DNA from: an uncultured Rhizobiaceae bacterium
GTDB lineage: Bacteria; Pseudomonadota; Alphaproteobacteria; Rhizobiales; Rhizobiaceae
Reading direction: 5' to 3'
DNA length: 64,000 nucleotides
Assembly (NCBI GenBank): GCA_958296345.1
Contig: CATQIJ010000008.1
Span: 62,001 to 126,000 of the forward strand
Below the pieces are notes generated by a model, which saw nothing but the letters and a program-made list of their open reading frames with translations, ran no database searches and was not told the DNA's origin. The position numbers and the translations under genes are program-made. Positions within the stretch are counted from its first letter, which is position 1. Every line of letters begins with the position of its first letter. Positions 10,162 through 19,632 of the stretch are shown one piece after another.

Positions 10162-10995
10162 ATGAGTAACGCATCCTATTACGCACCTAAAGGTGGTTTA
10201 CCAAAACAAACTGAACTGCTAACAGGACGAGCTGTTTTTACAGACGCATATGCTGTAATTCCAAAAGGAACAATGCAGGATATTGTGACTAGTAACTTGC
10301 CTTTCTGGGAAAAAACAAGAGCATGGATACTTGCCCGTCCATTATCTGGATTTGCTGAAACTTTTTCACAATACATCTTGGAAGTATCTCCTGATGGTGG
10401 AAGCAATAAACCAGAGTTAAACGATCAAGCAGAAGCCGTTTTATTTGTTGTTGAAGGTGAACTATCTCTTACAATTTCTGGCGTATTGCACACTATGAAA
10501 CCAGGTGGGTACGCTTTCATACCCCCAGCTCAAGATTGGAACGTTAAAAACTACACTGGAGAACCAGTACGTTTTCATTGGGTAAGGAAAGCCTATGAAG
10601 TCGTGGATGGCATAGATTTACCAGAAGCATTTGTTGTTAATGAACAAGATATTGCCCCTACCCCAATGGCACACACGGATGGAAAATGGGCCACTACCCG
10701 GTTTGTCTCTCCTGATGACATGCGTCACGACATGCACGTTACCATCGTAACATTTGAACCTGGCGCCGTTATACCTTTTGCAGAAACACACGTGATGGAA
10801 CATGGATTATACGTACTTGAAGGAAAAGCTGTTTATCGACTTAACCAAGACTGGGTTGAAGTTGAAGAGGGTGACTTTATGTGGTTACGCGCATTCTGCC
10901 CTCAGGCATGTTATGCAGGCGGGCCAGGCAAGTTTAGATATTTGCTTTACAAAGATGTTAATCGTCATGCTCAACTTGGAAGTTTCCAAAAGTGA
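10162..10995 (+). CDS. allE: (S)-ureidoglycine aminohydrolase (bicupin)
   Basis: A 277-residue bicupin of the UGHY/AllE family, which releases ammonia from (S)-ureidoglycine to give (S)-ureidoglycolate in allantoin breakdown. The first cupin (residues about 50-140) contains LFVVEGELSLTISG; the second (about 190-270) holds the manganese ligands as ETHVMEHGLYVLEG plus the Gln of FCPQACYAGG. ATG 10162 follows a GAGGAAAATG-type ribosome site. Its stop overlaps the GTG start of allA (GTGA), so the two are translated as a unit. Both look intact, unlike xdh, so the cell should still process ureides made elsewhere. Confidence 0.9.
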   Translation: MSNASYYAPKGGLPKQTELLTGRAVFTDAYAVIPKGTMQDIVTSNLPFWEKTRAWILARPLSGFAETFSQYILEVSPDGGSNKPELNDQAEAVLFVVEGELSLTISGVLHTMKPGGYAFIPPAQDWNVKNYTGEPVRFHWVRKAYEVVDGIDLPEAFVVNEQDIAPTPMAHTDGKWATTRFVSPDDMRHDMHVTIVTFEPGAVIPFAETHVMEHGLYVLEGKAVYRLNQDWVEVEEGDFMWLRAFCPQACYAGGPGKFRYLLYKDVNRHAQLGSFQK

Positions 10996-11483
10996 CTGAA
11001 CTACAAACGATCAAAATACAGCCTCTGACGCAAGAAACCTTTAAGCCCTTTGGAGAGGTCATTTCGATAGGAACTGTTGAACCAAAACTGATTAATGAAG
11101 ATAAGTGTCGACGTTATTCAGATTTAGCTAGCGTTGATATTATTGATGGCAAAACTAGTATCAGCTTGTTTCATGCCGATATAAGAACTCTTCCCTATAA
11201 ATTGACTTTACTGGAGCGCCATCCATTAGGGTCACAAAGTTTTATTCCGATGGATCGTTCAGAATTCATTGTTATCGTTGCAGAAGATCAAAATGGAAAA
11301 CCGCAAACCCCAGTTGCATTTTTTGCTGATTGCAGCCAATCCGTAAACATAGCTAAAAATACATGGCATGGCGTATTAACGCCTATTACTGGCTCTGGCT
11401 TATTTGCAGTAATTGACCGTATTGGTGATGGCGCTAACCTTGAAGAATATCACTTAGAAGAACCATTCCTCATTAACAATTAA
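10992..11483 (+). CDS. allA: Ureidoglycolate lyase
   Basis: A 163-residue AllA-family protein that splits (S)-ureidoglycolate into glyoxylate and urea, the step after AllE. The family signature is visible: an N-terminal LTQETFKPFGEVI, central LERHPLGSQSFIPM, the cupin stretch IAKNTWHGVLTPI and C-terminal FAVIDRIGDG. It starts with GTG 10992 inside the allE stop, implying translational coupling. Uricase and allantoinase genes that would feed this pair are not in the window. Converges on soeC with a shared terminator. Confidence 0.9.
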   Translation: MTELQTIKIQPLTQETFKPFGEVISIGTVEPKLINEDKCRRYSDLASVDIIDGKTSISLFHADIRTLPYKLTLLERHPLGSQSFIPMDRSEFIVIVAEDQNGKPQTPVAFFADCSQSVNIAKNTWHGVLTPITGSGLFAVIDRIGDGANLEEYHLEEPFLINN

Positions 11484-11503
11484 ATATTTGTTGCTAATAA
11501 AAA

Positions 11504-11537
11504 CAAAAAAGGCGCATCATAGACGCGCCTAGTTTTT
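11504..11537. terminator. Bidirectional intrinsic terminator between allA and soeC
   Basis: Stem AGGCGC (11510-11515) pairs with GCGCCT (11525-11530). An A6 run precedes and T5 follows, so it can work on both strands. It sits between the convergent ends of allA and soeC. Confidence 0.75.
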
Positions 11538-11552
11538 AGATTTAAAAGTTTA

Positions 11553-12461
11553 CTAGTAATAAAGCGAAACCGCGTGTTCTGCTTCGGCAAAGAAAAGCCA
11601 GCGCTCTACAAACAGTCCAGCGATCATAGCTAACGCTGCTACTGCAAATAAGAAACCATTTGCACCTGCCATTAACATAATTAAACAAACAACAATCGGA
11701 AGTCCCGCGCCTAATAATAAAGCGATCATACGAAGCTTGCTCGCATGTTTACGGCCAACCTGATGAACCATTTCTTTTGTCAAATAGTTCTCACCTGAAT
11801 GAGGTTTTTCTAGCAGCTTAACTTTACCAATAGAGCCAAGCCCCGTAGCCGTTCCAGTATCAGAGCCACGAGAAGAAAGCGTTTCGCCGCTCTTCCACCA
11901 CATCAATTTAACACCCCATGCGGCAACAATTGAAACTAACGCAAAGAATGGGAGAGAAACAACTGCTACTTCCCAATATCCAAAACTACCCGCAAGTAGC
12001 GTTCCGCAAGTAACAGCAAATAAGAGATAGCAAATTGGTGTGAGCACATTATTCCAAACCGGTACGGTCTTCATTTGAGTGTAGATCATAGCTGTAGTGA
12101 ATACTGTTGCAATCGAACCAATTGAAATTAACAGCCCTAGCCAGCCAATGCGATTATCAAAAAACACCCAATTCAAAGCATAAAATGCAAATAGAACCAG
12201 TGTGATAACTGCGCAAACACCTTCACGGGATAACCAAGAAGAGCGCCACTGGCTAAATGCTCTCCATGCTCTTTCTGGGTGTCCTAAATGGAAGGTCGAA
12301 GAGATAAGACCAGCAACCGCAAGCCCGCCAGCTATAAGACAAGCAAAGAATGCCCCTGCTCCACTTTCAGGCATGGGTACACCCAAACCGATTAACGCAA
12401 GAAACCCAAATCCTGCCCCTGATGTTACTGTGAAAAATATTACTGAAATAGCCGGATGCAT
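11553..12461 (-). CDS. soeC: Sulfite dehydrogenase membrane anchor SoeC (DmsC family)
   Basis: A 302-residue, highly hydrophobic protein with about eight membrane segments, starting MHPAISVIFFTVTSGAGFG as in DmsC/SoeC anchors. It would bind quinone and hold the cytoplasmic SoeAB dimer on the membrane. Its start overlaps the soeB stop by one base (TAATG). Family membership is clear; the sulfite role rests on the adjacent SoeA/SoeB and the taurine context. DMSO reductase-type anchors are similar, but the SoeA sequence and absence of a twin-arginine signal argue for Soe. Confidence 0.82.
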   Translation of the reverse strand: MHPAISVIFFTVTSGAGFGFLALIGLGVPMPESGAGAFFACLIAGGLAVAGLISSTFHLGHPERAWRAFSQWRSSWLSREGVCAVITLVLFAFYALNWVFFDNRIGWLGLLISIGSIATVFTTAMIYTQMKTVPVWNNVLTPICYLLFAVTCGTLLAGSFGYWEVAVVSLPFFALVSIVAAWGVKLMWWKSGETLSSRGSDTGTATGLGSIGKVKLLEKPHSGENYLTKEMVHQVGRKHASKLRMIALLLGAGLPIVVCLIMLMAGANGFLFAVAALAMIAGLFVERWLFFAEAEHAVSLYY

Positions 12462-13201
12462 TATAGCGCCTCCAAAGTTTTGTCTAACCAGCCCAAGAAA
12501 CCTTTAGCATCAAGTGCCTTATCTTTGGGAGTTTCTGGTTCAACATGTGAATGCGTTTTTGGACGCGGAGGAAGATATTTGTTAACAGGTTTAGTGGCCA
12601 TCTCAGGCATCAGATCAATACCACCACGATCAGCCACCAATTTAGAGATATCAGATTCAGGATCCCCCAAATCACCAAAGTGACGTGCTTCTGCAGGACA
12701 TGTTCTTACACAAGCAGGAATTTGATCTTCTTGAGGAAGATTATCATTATAAATACGATCTACACAAAGCGTACATTTCTTCATAACGTTTTCGACTGGG
12801 TCCATCTCGCGCGCGCCATAAGGACAAGACCAAGCACAAAGACCACAGCCGATACACATATCTTCATCAACAAGCACAATGCCGTCTTCTGCCCGTTTAT
12901 AACTTGCTCCAGTTGGGCAAACTGTAACACACGGCGCATCATCACAATGCAAACAAGACTTAGGAAAATGAACGATTGATGCTGGCGCATCCTCTGGCGT
13001 TACTTCAAATGTATGGATACGGTTGAGCCATGAACCAACAGGTTCAGCACCATAAGCATCCAAGTCAGACAACGGTGCACCATAGCCACCCGTGTTCCAT
13101 TCTTTACAATTCACCACACAGGCGTGACAGCCTACACAGGTATCTAAATCGATAACAAGACCAAGCTTCTTACCTGTTACTTCAGTTGGAAGAGACGTCA
13201 T
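12461..13201 (-). CDS. soeB: Sulfite dehydrogenase iron-sulfur subunit SoeB
   Basis: A 246-residue four-cluster ferredoxin subunit with cysteine groups CVGCHACVVNC, CLHCDDAPCVTVC, CIGCGLCAWSC and CTLC...ACVRTC, all complete. It transfers electrons from the molybdenum subunit to the SoeC quinone anchor. The start ATG 13201 overlaps the stop of the preceding alpha/beta hydrolase (ATGA), and its end overlaps soeC, so the four genes form one tightly packed operon soeA-hydrolase-soeB-soeC. Confidence 0.87.
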   Translation of the reverse strand: MTSLPTEVTGKKLGLVIDLDTCVGCHACVVNCKEWNTGGYGAPLSDLDAYGAEPVGSWLNRIHTFEVTPEDAPASIVHFPKSCLHCDDAPCVTVCPTGASYKRAEDGIVLVDEDMCIGCGLCAWSCPYGAREMDPVENVMKKCTLCVDRIYNDNLPQEDQIPACVRTCPAEARHFGDLGDPESDISKLVADRGGIDLMPEMATKPVNKYLPPRPKTHSHVEPETPKDKALDAKGFLGWLDKTLEAL

Positions 13202-14037
13202 GCAGCAATCTCCAGAGTGCTTTGGCAGAATTCTGCCAGATCGTTATTAAATTTATCAGAATTTTCCCAGAAAGGCGCATGGCCACAACCAGGATATTTT
13301 AATACGGTTGCTTGAGGCATTGCAGAACACATCTCCTCAAACATGGAAGTTACACAAACGCGTTCTGCCTCTCCATGAATAATCATAGCAGGTTTGGTCA
13401 AGTCTTCAGCTGTTTCGCTATAGTCTTCAACACGCAGTCTACAATCTGCTCGAACTTTTGGAGGGCAAAGCATGTTAAACCCAACCATAAAGGCTAAATC
13501 ATGCTTTGACAGCGGTGAAGAAACACAGGCTTTGACAAATTTAATAGTCGCTTCAAGTGCTTCTTGTTGATCACTGCTATACATGCCCTTAGCCTGAGCA
13601 TCACGGTGGCGACGTGCAGCAACTTCAGGGTTCATTGCAATAGAACTGCCAATAGTAACAATGCCAGAAATTTTGGCATTTCCGTAAGCACGTAGATAAT
13701 CAAAAACGACCCAGCCACCCATAGACCAACCAACAAGTATAGGATTATCAAGTTCTAGTTGCTGAATAATTGCATTAATATCATCAGCCCAAGGCTTTGA
13801 GTGATTATAGGCTTCTGGGTCTTCTGGCTTACCAGAAGCGCCGTGCCCACGTAGATCTGGAGCAATAAGGCGAAAGTTTTCGGTCAAATCACTGCTTAAT
13901 TGTTTTGACCAGCATAAATGATGTTGTGACCAACCGTGGATCAGCACAATTGGTCGCCCTTTTGGATTGCCCGCTTCACGAACAAATAGGCGCGTACCGT
14001 CTGAACTGGTGACTGTATGCGATATCACTTTGTCCAC
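13198..14037 (-). CDS. Alpha/beta hydrolase embedded in the soe operon
   Basis: A 279-residue alpha/beta-hydrolase with oxyanion segment LIHGWSQHH, nucleophile elbow GWSMGG (Ser about 105), acid position in HGEAERV where the usual Asp is Glu (about 225), and histidine in GCGHAPF (about 253). It has no signal peptide. It overlaps the repaired 3' end of soeA by 13 bases and soeB by four, so it is translationally packed inside the sulfite dehydrogenase operon. I do not know the substrate. Possible roles are an esterase or thioesterase acting on a sulfonate-derived compound, or a factor needed for Soe; both are guesses from position. Confidence 0.8.
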   Translation of the reverse strand: MDKVISHTVTSSDGTRLFVREAGNPKGRPIVLIHGWSQHHLCWSKQLSSDLTENFRLIAPDLRGHGASGKPEDPEAYNHSKPWADDINAIIQQLELDNPILVGWSMGGWVVFDYLRAYGNAKISGIVTIGSSIAMNPEVAARRHRDAQAKGMYSSDQQEALEATIKFVKACVSSPLSKHDLAFMVGFNMLCPPKVRADCRLRVEDYSETAEDLTKPAMIIHGEAERVCVTSMFEEMCSAMPQATVLKYPGCGHAPFWENSDKFNNDLAEFCQSTLEIAA

Positions 14038-16906
14038 TCCTTGCCGTATTCGACATTTGTAGGAGAAGTCTTTGCTCTCTTTTGCTTTGGGAATTGTGGT
14101 TCAGTTGGACCGCTCTGATTTGGAGCCTTTTCAATATTCACTTTAAGATCGAACCAAGCGGCCTGCCCTGTTATTGGGTCAGAGTTTGACCATCTCATGC
14201 CATCACCTTTTGGTGGAAGAAGTTCATGAATAAGATGGTTCAACAGGAAACCTTTTTAGCTTCGGGTGAATCAGGATCAAGGTTCCAAGCACCAGAACGT
14301 TTACCAATCGCATTCCAAGTCCACATGGTATTTACGTTTAACGCTTCCATGCGTTTTACTTGAACTTTTATCGAACCATGATGAGACGAGACAAGTGCCC
14401 AATCACCATCCTTTAAACCTTTTTCATCACAAATCTTAGTTGGAACAAACATTGGGTTTGAACCATGAATTTGACGAAGCCAAGTATTTTGCGAACCCCA
14501 TGAATGATACATAGCAGCAGGGCGTTGCGTTAATGCATTATAAGGATAAAGCGTTTCACTGACCGCATCACCTTCAAATGTTGGATACCAAGTCGGAAGC
14601 GGGGCCATATGGTCTCTGATACGCTGCTTATATGTTTCAGGTGGAATAGGCTTCATATGACCTTCTGCACAAAGCTGAAACTTTGCTAGAGGTTCTGAAT
14701 ACAACTGGAAGATGTTTTCTACAGGACCATCTTGTAGCCCCATCTCAACAGCCCAATCCTGCCAATGCTTATTTGCATGTTTATAATAACGTGCATTTTC
14801 TGGTAGCTCTACTTCAAAGAAACCACCATTATCAATGTATGCTTGAACTTGTTTTGGGTTTGGCTCACCACGGCCATGCTTATTACCTTTTTTACCGCGC
14901 CAACCAGCAAGTGGCCCAACACCGGGTTTGCGTTCGTGATTTGCAATGTAATCAGCATAATCCTCAAACTTCGCAGTCCCATCTTCGTTCGTCATGCCAG
15001 GAAGGCCAAGACGTACACCAAGCTCAATCAACACAGATTGAAAACCTCGTACATCGCGATTTTCACCTTGCGTTGCAGGATCAACCACAGGCCAACGTAT
15101 TGAGTCAGCCATCACATCAGGTTCACAAATTGGGCGGTCCAAGAGTGAAATACAATCATGACGCTCTAGATAAGTTGTATCTGGGAAAACAAGATCGGCA
15201 TAAGCAACCATCTCAGAGTTATAAGCATCCGCATAAATGATTTTTGGAATTACATAATTACCGTCTTCATCTTTGTCCTCAAGCATGTTCATCACGCCTT
15301 TGGAATTCATTGATGAATTCCAAGACATATTCGCCATATACATAAACAGCACATCAATTGGATATGGATCTTGCGCATGAGCATTTGAGATAACCATGTG
15401 CATCATGCCATGCGCAGATAATGGCGCGTCCCATGAGTAAGCACGATCAATACGCTGAGGCGTCAAACCATCTTTTTGTAATAACAGATCTTCAGGACCA
15501 CGAGGCATACCCAATGGAGGGCCCGCAAGTGGTGTATTAGCAACAGAACCACCATGTGGCTTTGGTTGAGCAGCAACAGGGCGCGGATAAGGTGGCTTGA
15601 AACGGAAACCACCCGGGCAATCAATTGAACCCAACATGATTTGCAACAAATGAAGCGCACGACATGTTTGGAAACCATTTGAGTGAGCCGAAATACCGCG
15701 CATCGCATGAAAAGATACAGGACGACCAATCATCGTCTTGTGCTTTTCGCCTTTCATATCAACCCATGGTTGGTTGATAACAATTTCTTTTTCAAAAGCT
15801 GCTTCTGCAATCTCTTGTGCTAAGCGTTTAATTTGAGCAACGGGTACACCTGTTCTGTCAGTAACATTTTCTGGTGAATACTCATCTGACATATATTTAT
15901 CAGCAAGCATTTCAAATACCGGGCGAGCCTTCTTGCCACGTGCGTATTTGCATTCACCTTGAAGCGCTGGCTTAACTTTTTTAGCTGTTGATTTAACTGG
16001 CTTACCAGTTTTTCGATCAGCAACAAGAATATCACCATCCTTGTCGCGAGCAAAAAGACCGTGGTCTTTGCCGCCTGGGTTCTCAATTACCAAATAAGGC
16101 GCGTTTGTATAACGAAGTAGATAATCCAGATCGACTTTACCCATTTTAAGAAGCTCATGGATAAGTGACAGGATAAATAAACCATCTGTACCGGGTGTAA
16201 TACCAACCCACTCATCTGCAATGGCATTATAGCCTGTGCGAACTGGGTTCACGCCGACAATCTTTTTGCCACGGCGTTTCATCTCAGCAAGGCCAAGTTT
16301 AATTGGGTTTGAATCGTGATCTTCGGCAACACCGAAAATCATGAACATTTCTGACTTAGACCAATCAGGAGAACCAAACTCCCAGAACGCACCGCCAAAT
16401 GTATAAATACCACCAGCCGCCATGTTCACAGAACAAAAGCCACCGTGTGCTGCAAAGTTTGGCGTACCAAACTGTTGCGCCCACCAACCAGTCATAGATT
16501 GACTTTGGTCACGGCCTGTAAAGAAAGCTAATTTCTTAGGGTCACTTTTGCGGATATCACCTAACCATTCAGCAGCTGTAGAAAGCGCTTCTTCCCATTC
16601 AATTTCTTGGAACTCACCTTTGCCGCGTTCACCAACACGCTTAAGGGGTTTATTCAAACGTGCAGGAGAATAATGCTGCATAATACCAGCAGACCCCTTA
16701 GCACATAGAACACCTTTGTTTACAGGATGATCCCGGTTCCCCTCAATGTAACGAACTTTAGGTTGACCGTCATCGCCCTTACGCAAATGGACATTAATAC
16801 CACAACGACATGCGCACATATAACAAGTAGTTTTACGAATTTCATCAGAAACGTGTGGCGATGTATTTAATTCGCGATCATGCAAACCCATGCGAGCATC
16901 CTTCAA
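14025..16906 (-). CDS. soeA: Sulfite dehydrogenase molybdopterin subunit SoeA (frameshifted near 3' end)
   Basis: A large DMSO-reductase-family oxidoreductase, about 960 residues after repair. The N-terminal [4Fe-4S] ligands are C28, C31, C35 and C68 (CYMCACRCG...LCAKG); GGFCSV around residue 158 offers a cysteine in the position used as Mo ligand by the PsrA/SoeA branch. No twin-arginine signal is seen, so it should act in the cytoplasm, as known for SoeABC, oxidising sulfite to sulfate. A T5 run on the plus strand (14253-14257; A5 in coding sense) shifts the frame; six would join EAKK to GFLLNHLIHELLPP and the conserved NSDPITGQAAWFDL tail. The context with xsc and tauABC supports Soe over other family members. 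Confidence 0.85.
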
Positions 16907-16950
16907 ATGGTGGTTTGAAATTTTAATACACTAAAGTCGCAAATTTAACT

Positions 16951-16986
16951 GGCACCAACTGACAAATATTTTGGTACCAGAAGTCT
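16951..16986. promoter_or_regulatory. Candidate TauR operator upstream of soeA
   Basis: Two half-sites GGCACCAACTG (16951-16961) and GGTACCAGAAG (16973-16983) lie in direct repeat exactly 22 bp apart, 45-77 bases upstream of the soeA start. The same architecture is found before tauR/yciI and tpa. The link to TauR is inferred. Confidence 0.6.
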
Positions 16987-16995
16987 CATTTCTAA

Positions 16996-18198
16996 CTAAT
17001 CCGCAGCAAGCTCATCAACTTCTTCACAGATAATCTGCGAAATCAAAACACAGTCGTCCAAATCAAATGTTAAAGAAACACGCATATCGCAGGTGCGCGA
17101 AAGAACTTCTTTAGTTTTTGGAAGCTCAGGCAGATCTTCAATATACTGCCAACTATCGTAGCGGCTAGTAAAAGCTTTAGGTTCATCATCGCCGAACCAT
17201 TTAATTTCAACACCGCGCTTTGCACAATTTTCGACTAGTTGTGGAATAGAATCCGTCGAAATGTTATGAGGTTGGAACTGAATAGAAGACCCAACATATT
17301 CTTCGTGTTGTTTACGTTCAGGCAAATAGAGATTGTCAGACTTACGTAATCCTGCTTCCAAGATTTGGTAGCGTTCATTCCAACGCGGCACATTTTTATC
17401 CAAATAAGGTAGTTGCCCTCGAAGTAATGCCGCGCGAAGGTTATCCATCCGTCCAGACATATTGGGTGTTTCCAAACGAACACGCCGAAATACTTCTTCT
17501 GGCGGAGCAGTGCCGTGTCTTTGGTAAAGCATATAGGAACCAGTCATCACTATCGCACGCGCAGCAACTTCATCATCGTCAGTGGTTAAGAAGCCACCTT
17601 CACCTGAATTTAAATGCTTATATGTTTGATTGGAAAAACAAGCCACTTTACCAAAGTTGCCAGAGCGAGTGCCCTTCCATTTTGCACCCATTGTATGAGC
17701 ACAATCTTCAATCATGGAAATACCATACTCTTCGCATATTTCGTTGATTGCATCCATATCAGCAATATGTCCACGCATATGTGAAAGCATCATGAATTTT
17801 GCACCGCTCAATTTTGCTTTACTGCGAAGGTCATCAATATCGATGTGCCAATTATCTTTAATTTCAATAAAGACAGGCTTGCCCCCTGCCGCATGAATTG
17901 CACCTGGAACTGGCGCTAATGTATAGGCATTAGCTAAAATCTTGTCACCATTCTTAAAGCCACAGGCACGCAAAGCAATCTGCATAGCATAACCACCAGA
18001 AGTACAGGCGATACAATATTTTGCTTCTTGATAAGCTGCATATTCTTGCTCTAGAAGAGTAGCCTCTGCTGTCTCATCTGCAAGCGTATTATAACGATGC
18101 AAACGCCCGCCTTTTAATATTTCAACAGCCCGGTCAATAACCTCGTCAGGCATTCCTTCTTGTTGAGTAAATGGTTTTTCAAAATTGAGCTTTGTCAT
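16996..18198 (-). CDS. DegT/DnrJ/EryC1/StrS-family PLP-dependent aminotransferase
   Basis: A 400-residue fold-type I PLP enzyme of the DegT group. The cofactor Asp is in IEDCAHTMGA (Asp about 165), and the Schiff-base Lys is in SNQTYKHLNSGEGGF (Lys about 194). Most relatives transaminate nucleotide-linked keto-sugars, but no sugar genes are nearby. It lies between the tauC terminator and the soeA operator, on the same strand as both, starting 26 bases after the terminator hairpin. A role on a sulfonate-related amine or keto compound is possible, yet only position suggests it. All catalytic residues are present, so it should be active. Confidence 0.8.
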   Translation of the reverse strand: MTKLNFEKPFTQQEGMPDEVIDRAVEILKGGRLHRYNTLADETAEATLLEQEYAAYQEAKYCIACTSGGYAMQIALRACGFKNGDKILANAYTLAPVPGAIHAAGGKPVFIEIKDNWHIDIDDLRSKAKLSGAKFMMLSHMRGHIADMDAINEICEEYGISMIEDCAHTMGAKWKGTRSGNFGKVACFSNQTYKHLNSGEGGFLTTDDDEVAARAIVMTGSYMLYQRHGTAPPEEVFRRVRLETPNMSGRMDNLRAALLRGQLPYLDKNVPRWNERYQILEAGLRKSDNLYLPERKQHEEYVGSSIQFQPHNISTDSIPQLVENCAKRGVEIKWFGDDEPKAFTSRYDSWQYIEDLPELPKTKEVLSRTCDMRVSLTFDLDDCVLISQIICEEVDELAAD

Positions 18199-18226
18199 TT
18201 TAGATTCGCATAAATCGTTTCACAAA

Positions 18227-18256
18227 AAAGCCGGGGCAGTTTCCTGACCCGGCTTT
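18227..18256 (-). terminator. Intrinsic terminator of the tau operon
   Basis: Perfect 9-bp stem AAAGCCGGG (18227-18235) with CCCGGCTTT (18248-18256) and a 12-base loop; in minus-strand sense the stem is followed by a T run. It lies 23 bases after the tauC stop and separates tauC from the DegT gene. Confidence 0.85.
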
Positions 18257-18278
18257 GAAATTTATATCATGGCCGGAG

Positions 18279-19622
18279 TTAACCGCGACCTTTCCAAGGA
18301 ATAAGACGCTTCTCAAGAATGCGCATTAGAACTTCAATACCAAAGCCAATGATACCGATGATAATGATCCCAACGATAACAATGTCAGTTAGCTGAAACT
18401 TCGATGCAGCAATAATCATTTTACCAACACCCTTTTCAGCGGCTACAAGTTCAGCTGCAACAACAGTGCCCCAACAAACACCCATAGCAACTCGTGCACC
18501 TGTAAAGATGTCTGGCAATGAATTTGGAATAATAACACGCGTTAGAATTTGCGTCTTACTAGCACCAAGTGAATAAGCAGCATGAACTTTAGATATATTC
18601 ACACCAGATACACCAGAGCGTGATGCAATAGTCATGATCCAGAGAGCCGCTAAGAAGAGCAATGAAATCTTACCCTGCTCACCAATACCAAACCAAATAA
18701 TAATCAATGGAATAAGTGCGAGTGGAGGAACTGGGCGCATAAACTCAACGATAGGATCGAACCAACCACGAAGCCAACCTGTTAGACCCATCGCATAACC
18801 AAGTGGAATACCAAAGAGACAACCAAGCGCAAAGCCGATGAAAACCCGAGAAAGCGACCAGAAAACATTTTCCCAAAGCGAGATACCTTGGTAACCCTCG
18901 TTGTGAAGTTGGATAAAAGTACTCCATACTTTTTCTGGCGGCGGTAAGAACAACGCTTCCATTGTCATGCCTTCGCCAGGTCTAATCGAAAAACTACCAC
19001 GCTTTGTAAATAAAACTTCACCACCATCAACTTGAATAACAGAGTCAGCTTTGACTGGCTGACCATTAATCTCAGTTATAGTATAACCAGCTTCTTTGCC
19101 GCCTTCGTCGTTGTTTTGTGCTTTCACAATCTTTGAGCGGCGTTCACTCATCATAACAACATCATCTTTGGCAAAACCTTCAGATGTTGCTGGTGCTTCT
19201 AGTTTTTCAACATCAGAACCTTGTTTTGAAACACGGAATGTTACCGTACCTTTATCCGTTTCGCCCGCAGCATTTTTTGCAGTGTATTCAAATTGAGCAT
19301 CGCCAGTAAAAGGACCGGGCAAGCTAAATGGTAATAGCTTGGACTCTGTGGCCAACCCCCACAAAAAGAAGATTGTTAAAACACCTAATACTGATGCAAC
19401 ACGATTAGCAGTAACCGCACTCTCATCACCAAAAGTAACTGTTTTAAGAGAACCGTATCCTTTAGCTTCTTTTCCCTTTGTATAAAGTCCATAAAGGAAA
19501 GAAAACAACCAACTGAATACCAAATAAACAATGAAAATTGCAGCAATTCCAAATATCATCCAGAAAGCAGTGCTAAGTGCGTGCCCAAATTCAGACAGAA
19601 ATTCTTCACTTGTAAAAAACAT
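18279..19622 (-). CDS. tauC: Taurine ABC transporter permease TauC, extended form
   Basis: The C-terminal 230 residues are a standard binding-protein-dependent permease, including the loop YSLGASKTQILTRVIIPNSLPDI that docks on the ATPase. The protein is 447 residues, about 170 more than usual TauC/SsuC. The extra part consists of a first membrane segment and a second near residue 75, followed by a polar domain (about 95-225) with FEYTAKNAAGETDKGTVTF and TITEINGQPVK that reads like a small beta-sandwich and should lie in the periplasm. Ten bases separate it from tauB. Function as taurine permease follows from tauA, tauB and the xsc/tpa context. Confidence 0.85.
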   Translation of the reverse strand: MFFTSEEFLSEFGHALSTAFWMIFGIAAIFIVYLVFSWLFSFLYGLYTKGKEAKGYGSLKTVTFGDESAVTANRVASVLGVLTIFFLWGLATESKLLPFSLPGPFTGDAQFEYTAKNAAGETDKGTVTFRVSKQGSDVEKLEAPATSEGFAKDDVVMMSERRSKIVKAQNNDEGGKEAGYTITEINGQPVKADSVIQVDGGEVLFTKRGSFSIRPGEGMTMEALFLPPPEKVWSTFIQLHNEGYQGISLWENVFWSLSRVFIGFALGCLFGIPLGYAMGLTGWLRGWFDPIVEFMRPVPPLALIPLIIIWFGIGEQGKISLLFLAALWIMTIASRSGVSGVNISKVHAAYSLGASKTQILTRVIIPNSLPDIFTGARVAMGVCWGTVVAAELVAAEKGVGKMIIAASKFQLTDIVIVGIIIIGIIGFGIEVLMRILEKRLIPWKGRG

Positions 19623-19632
19623 AATAGTCCCC

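Noticed and set aside
14025..14243. Separate small gene of 72 residues
   Set aside because: Its sequence is the conserved C-terminal tail of SoeA in another frame, so it is part of soeA.
14253..14257. Programmed frameshift in soeA at an A5 run
   Set aside because: There is no slippery heptamer or following structure, and the same one-base deficit occurs in several unrelated genes.
11553..16906. DMSO reductase dmsABC or formate dehydrogenase
   Set aside because: The molybdenum subunit lacks a twin-arginine signal, has the cysteine-type active site of the PsrA/SoeA branch, and lies beside xsc/tau genes, which favours sulfite dehydrogenase.
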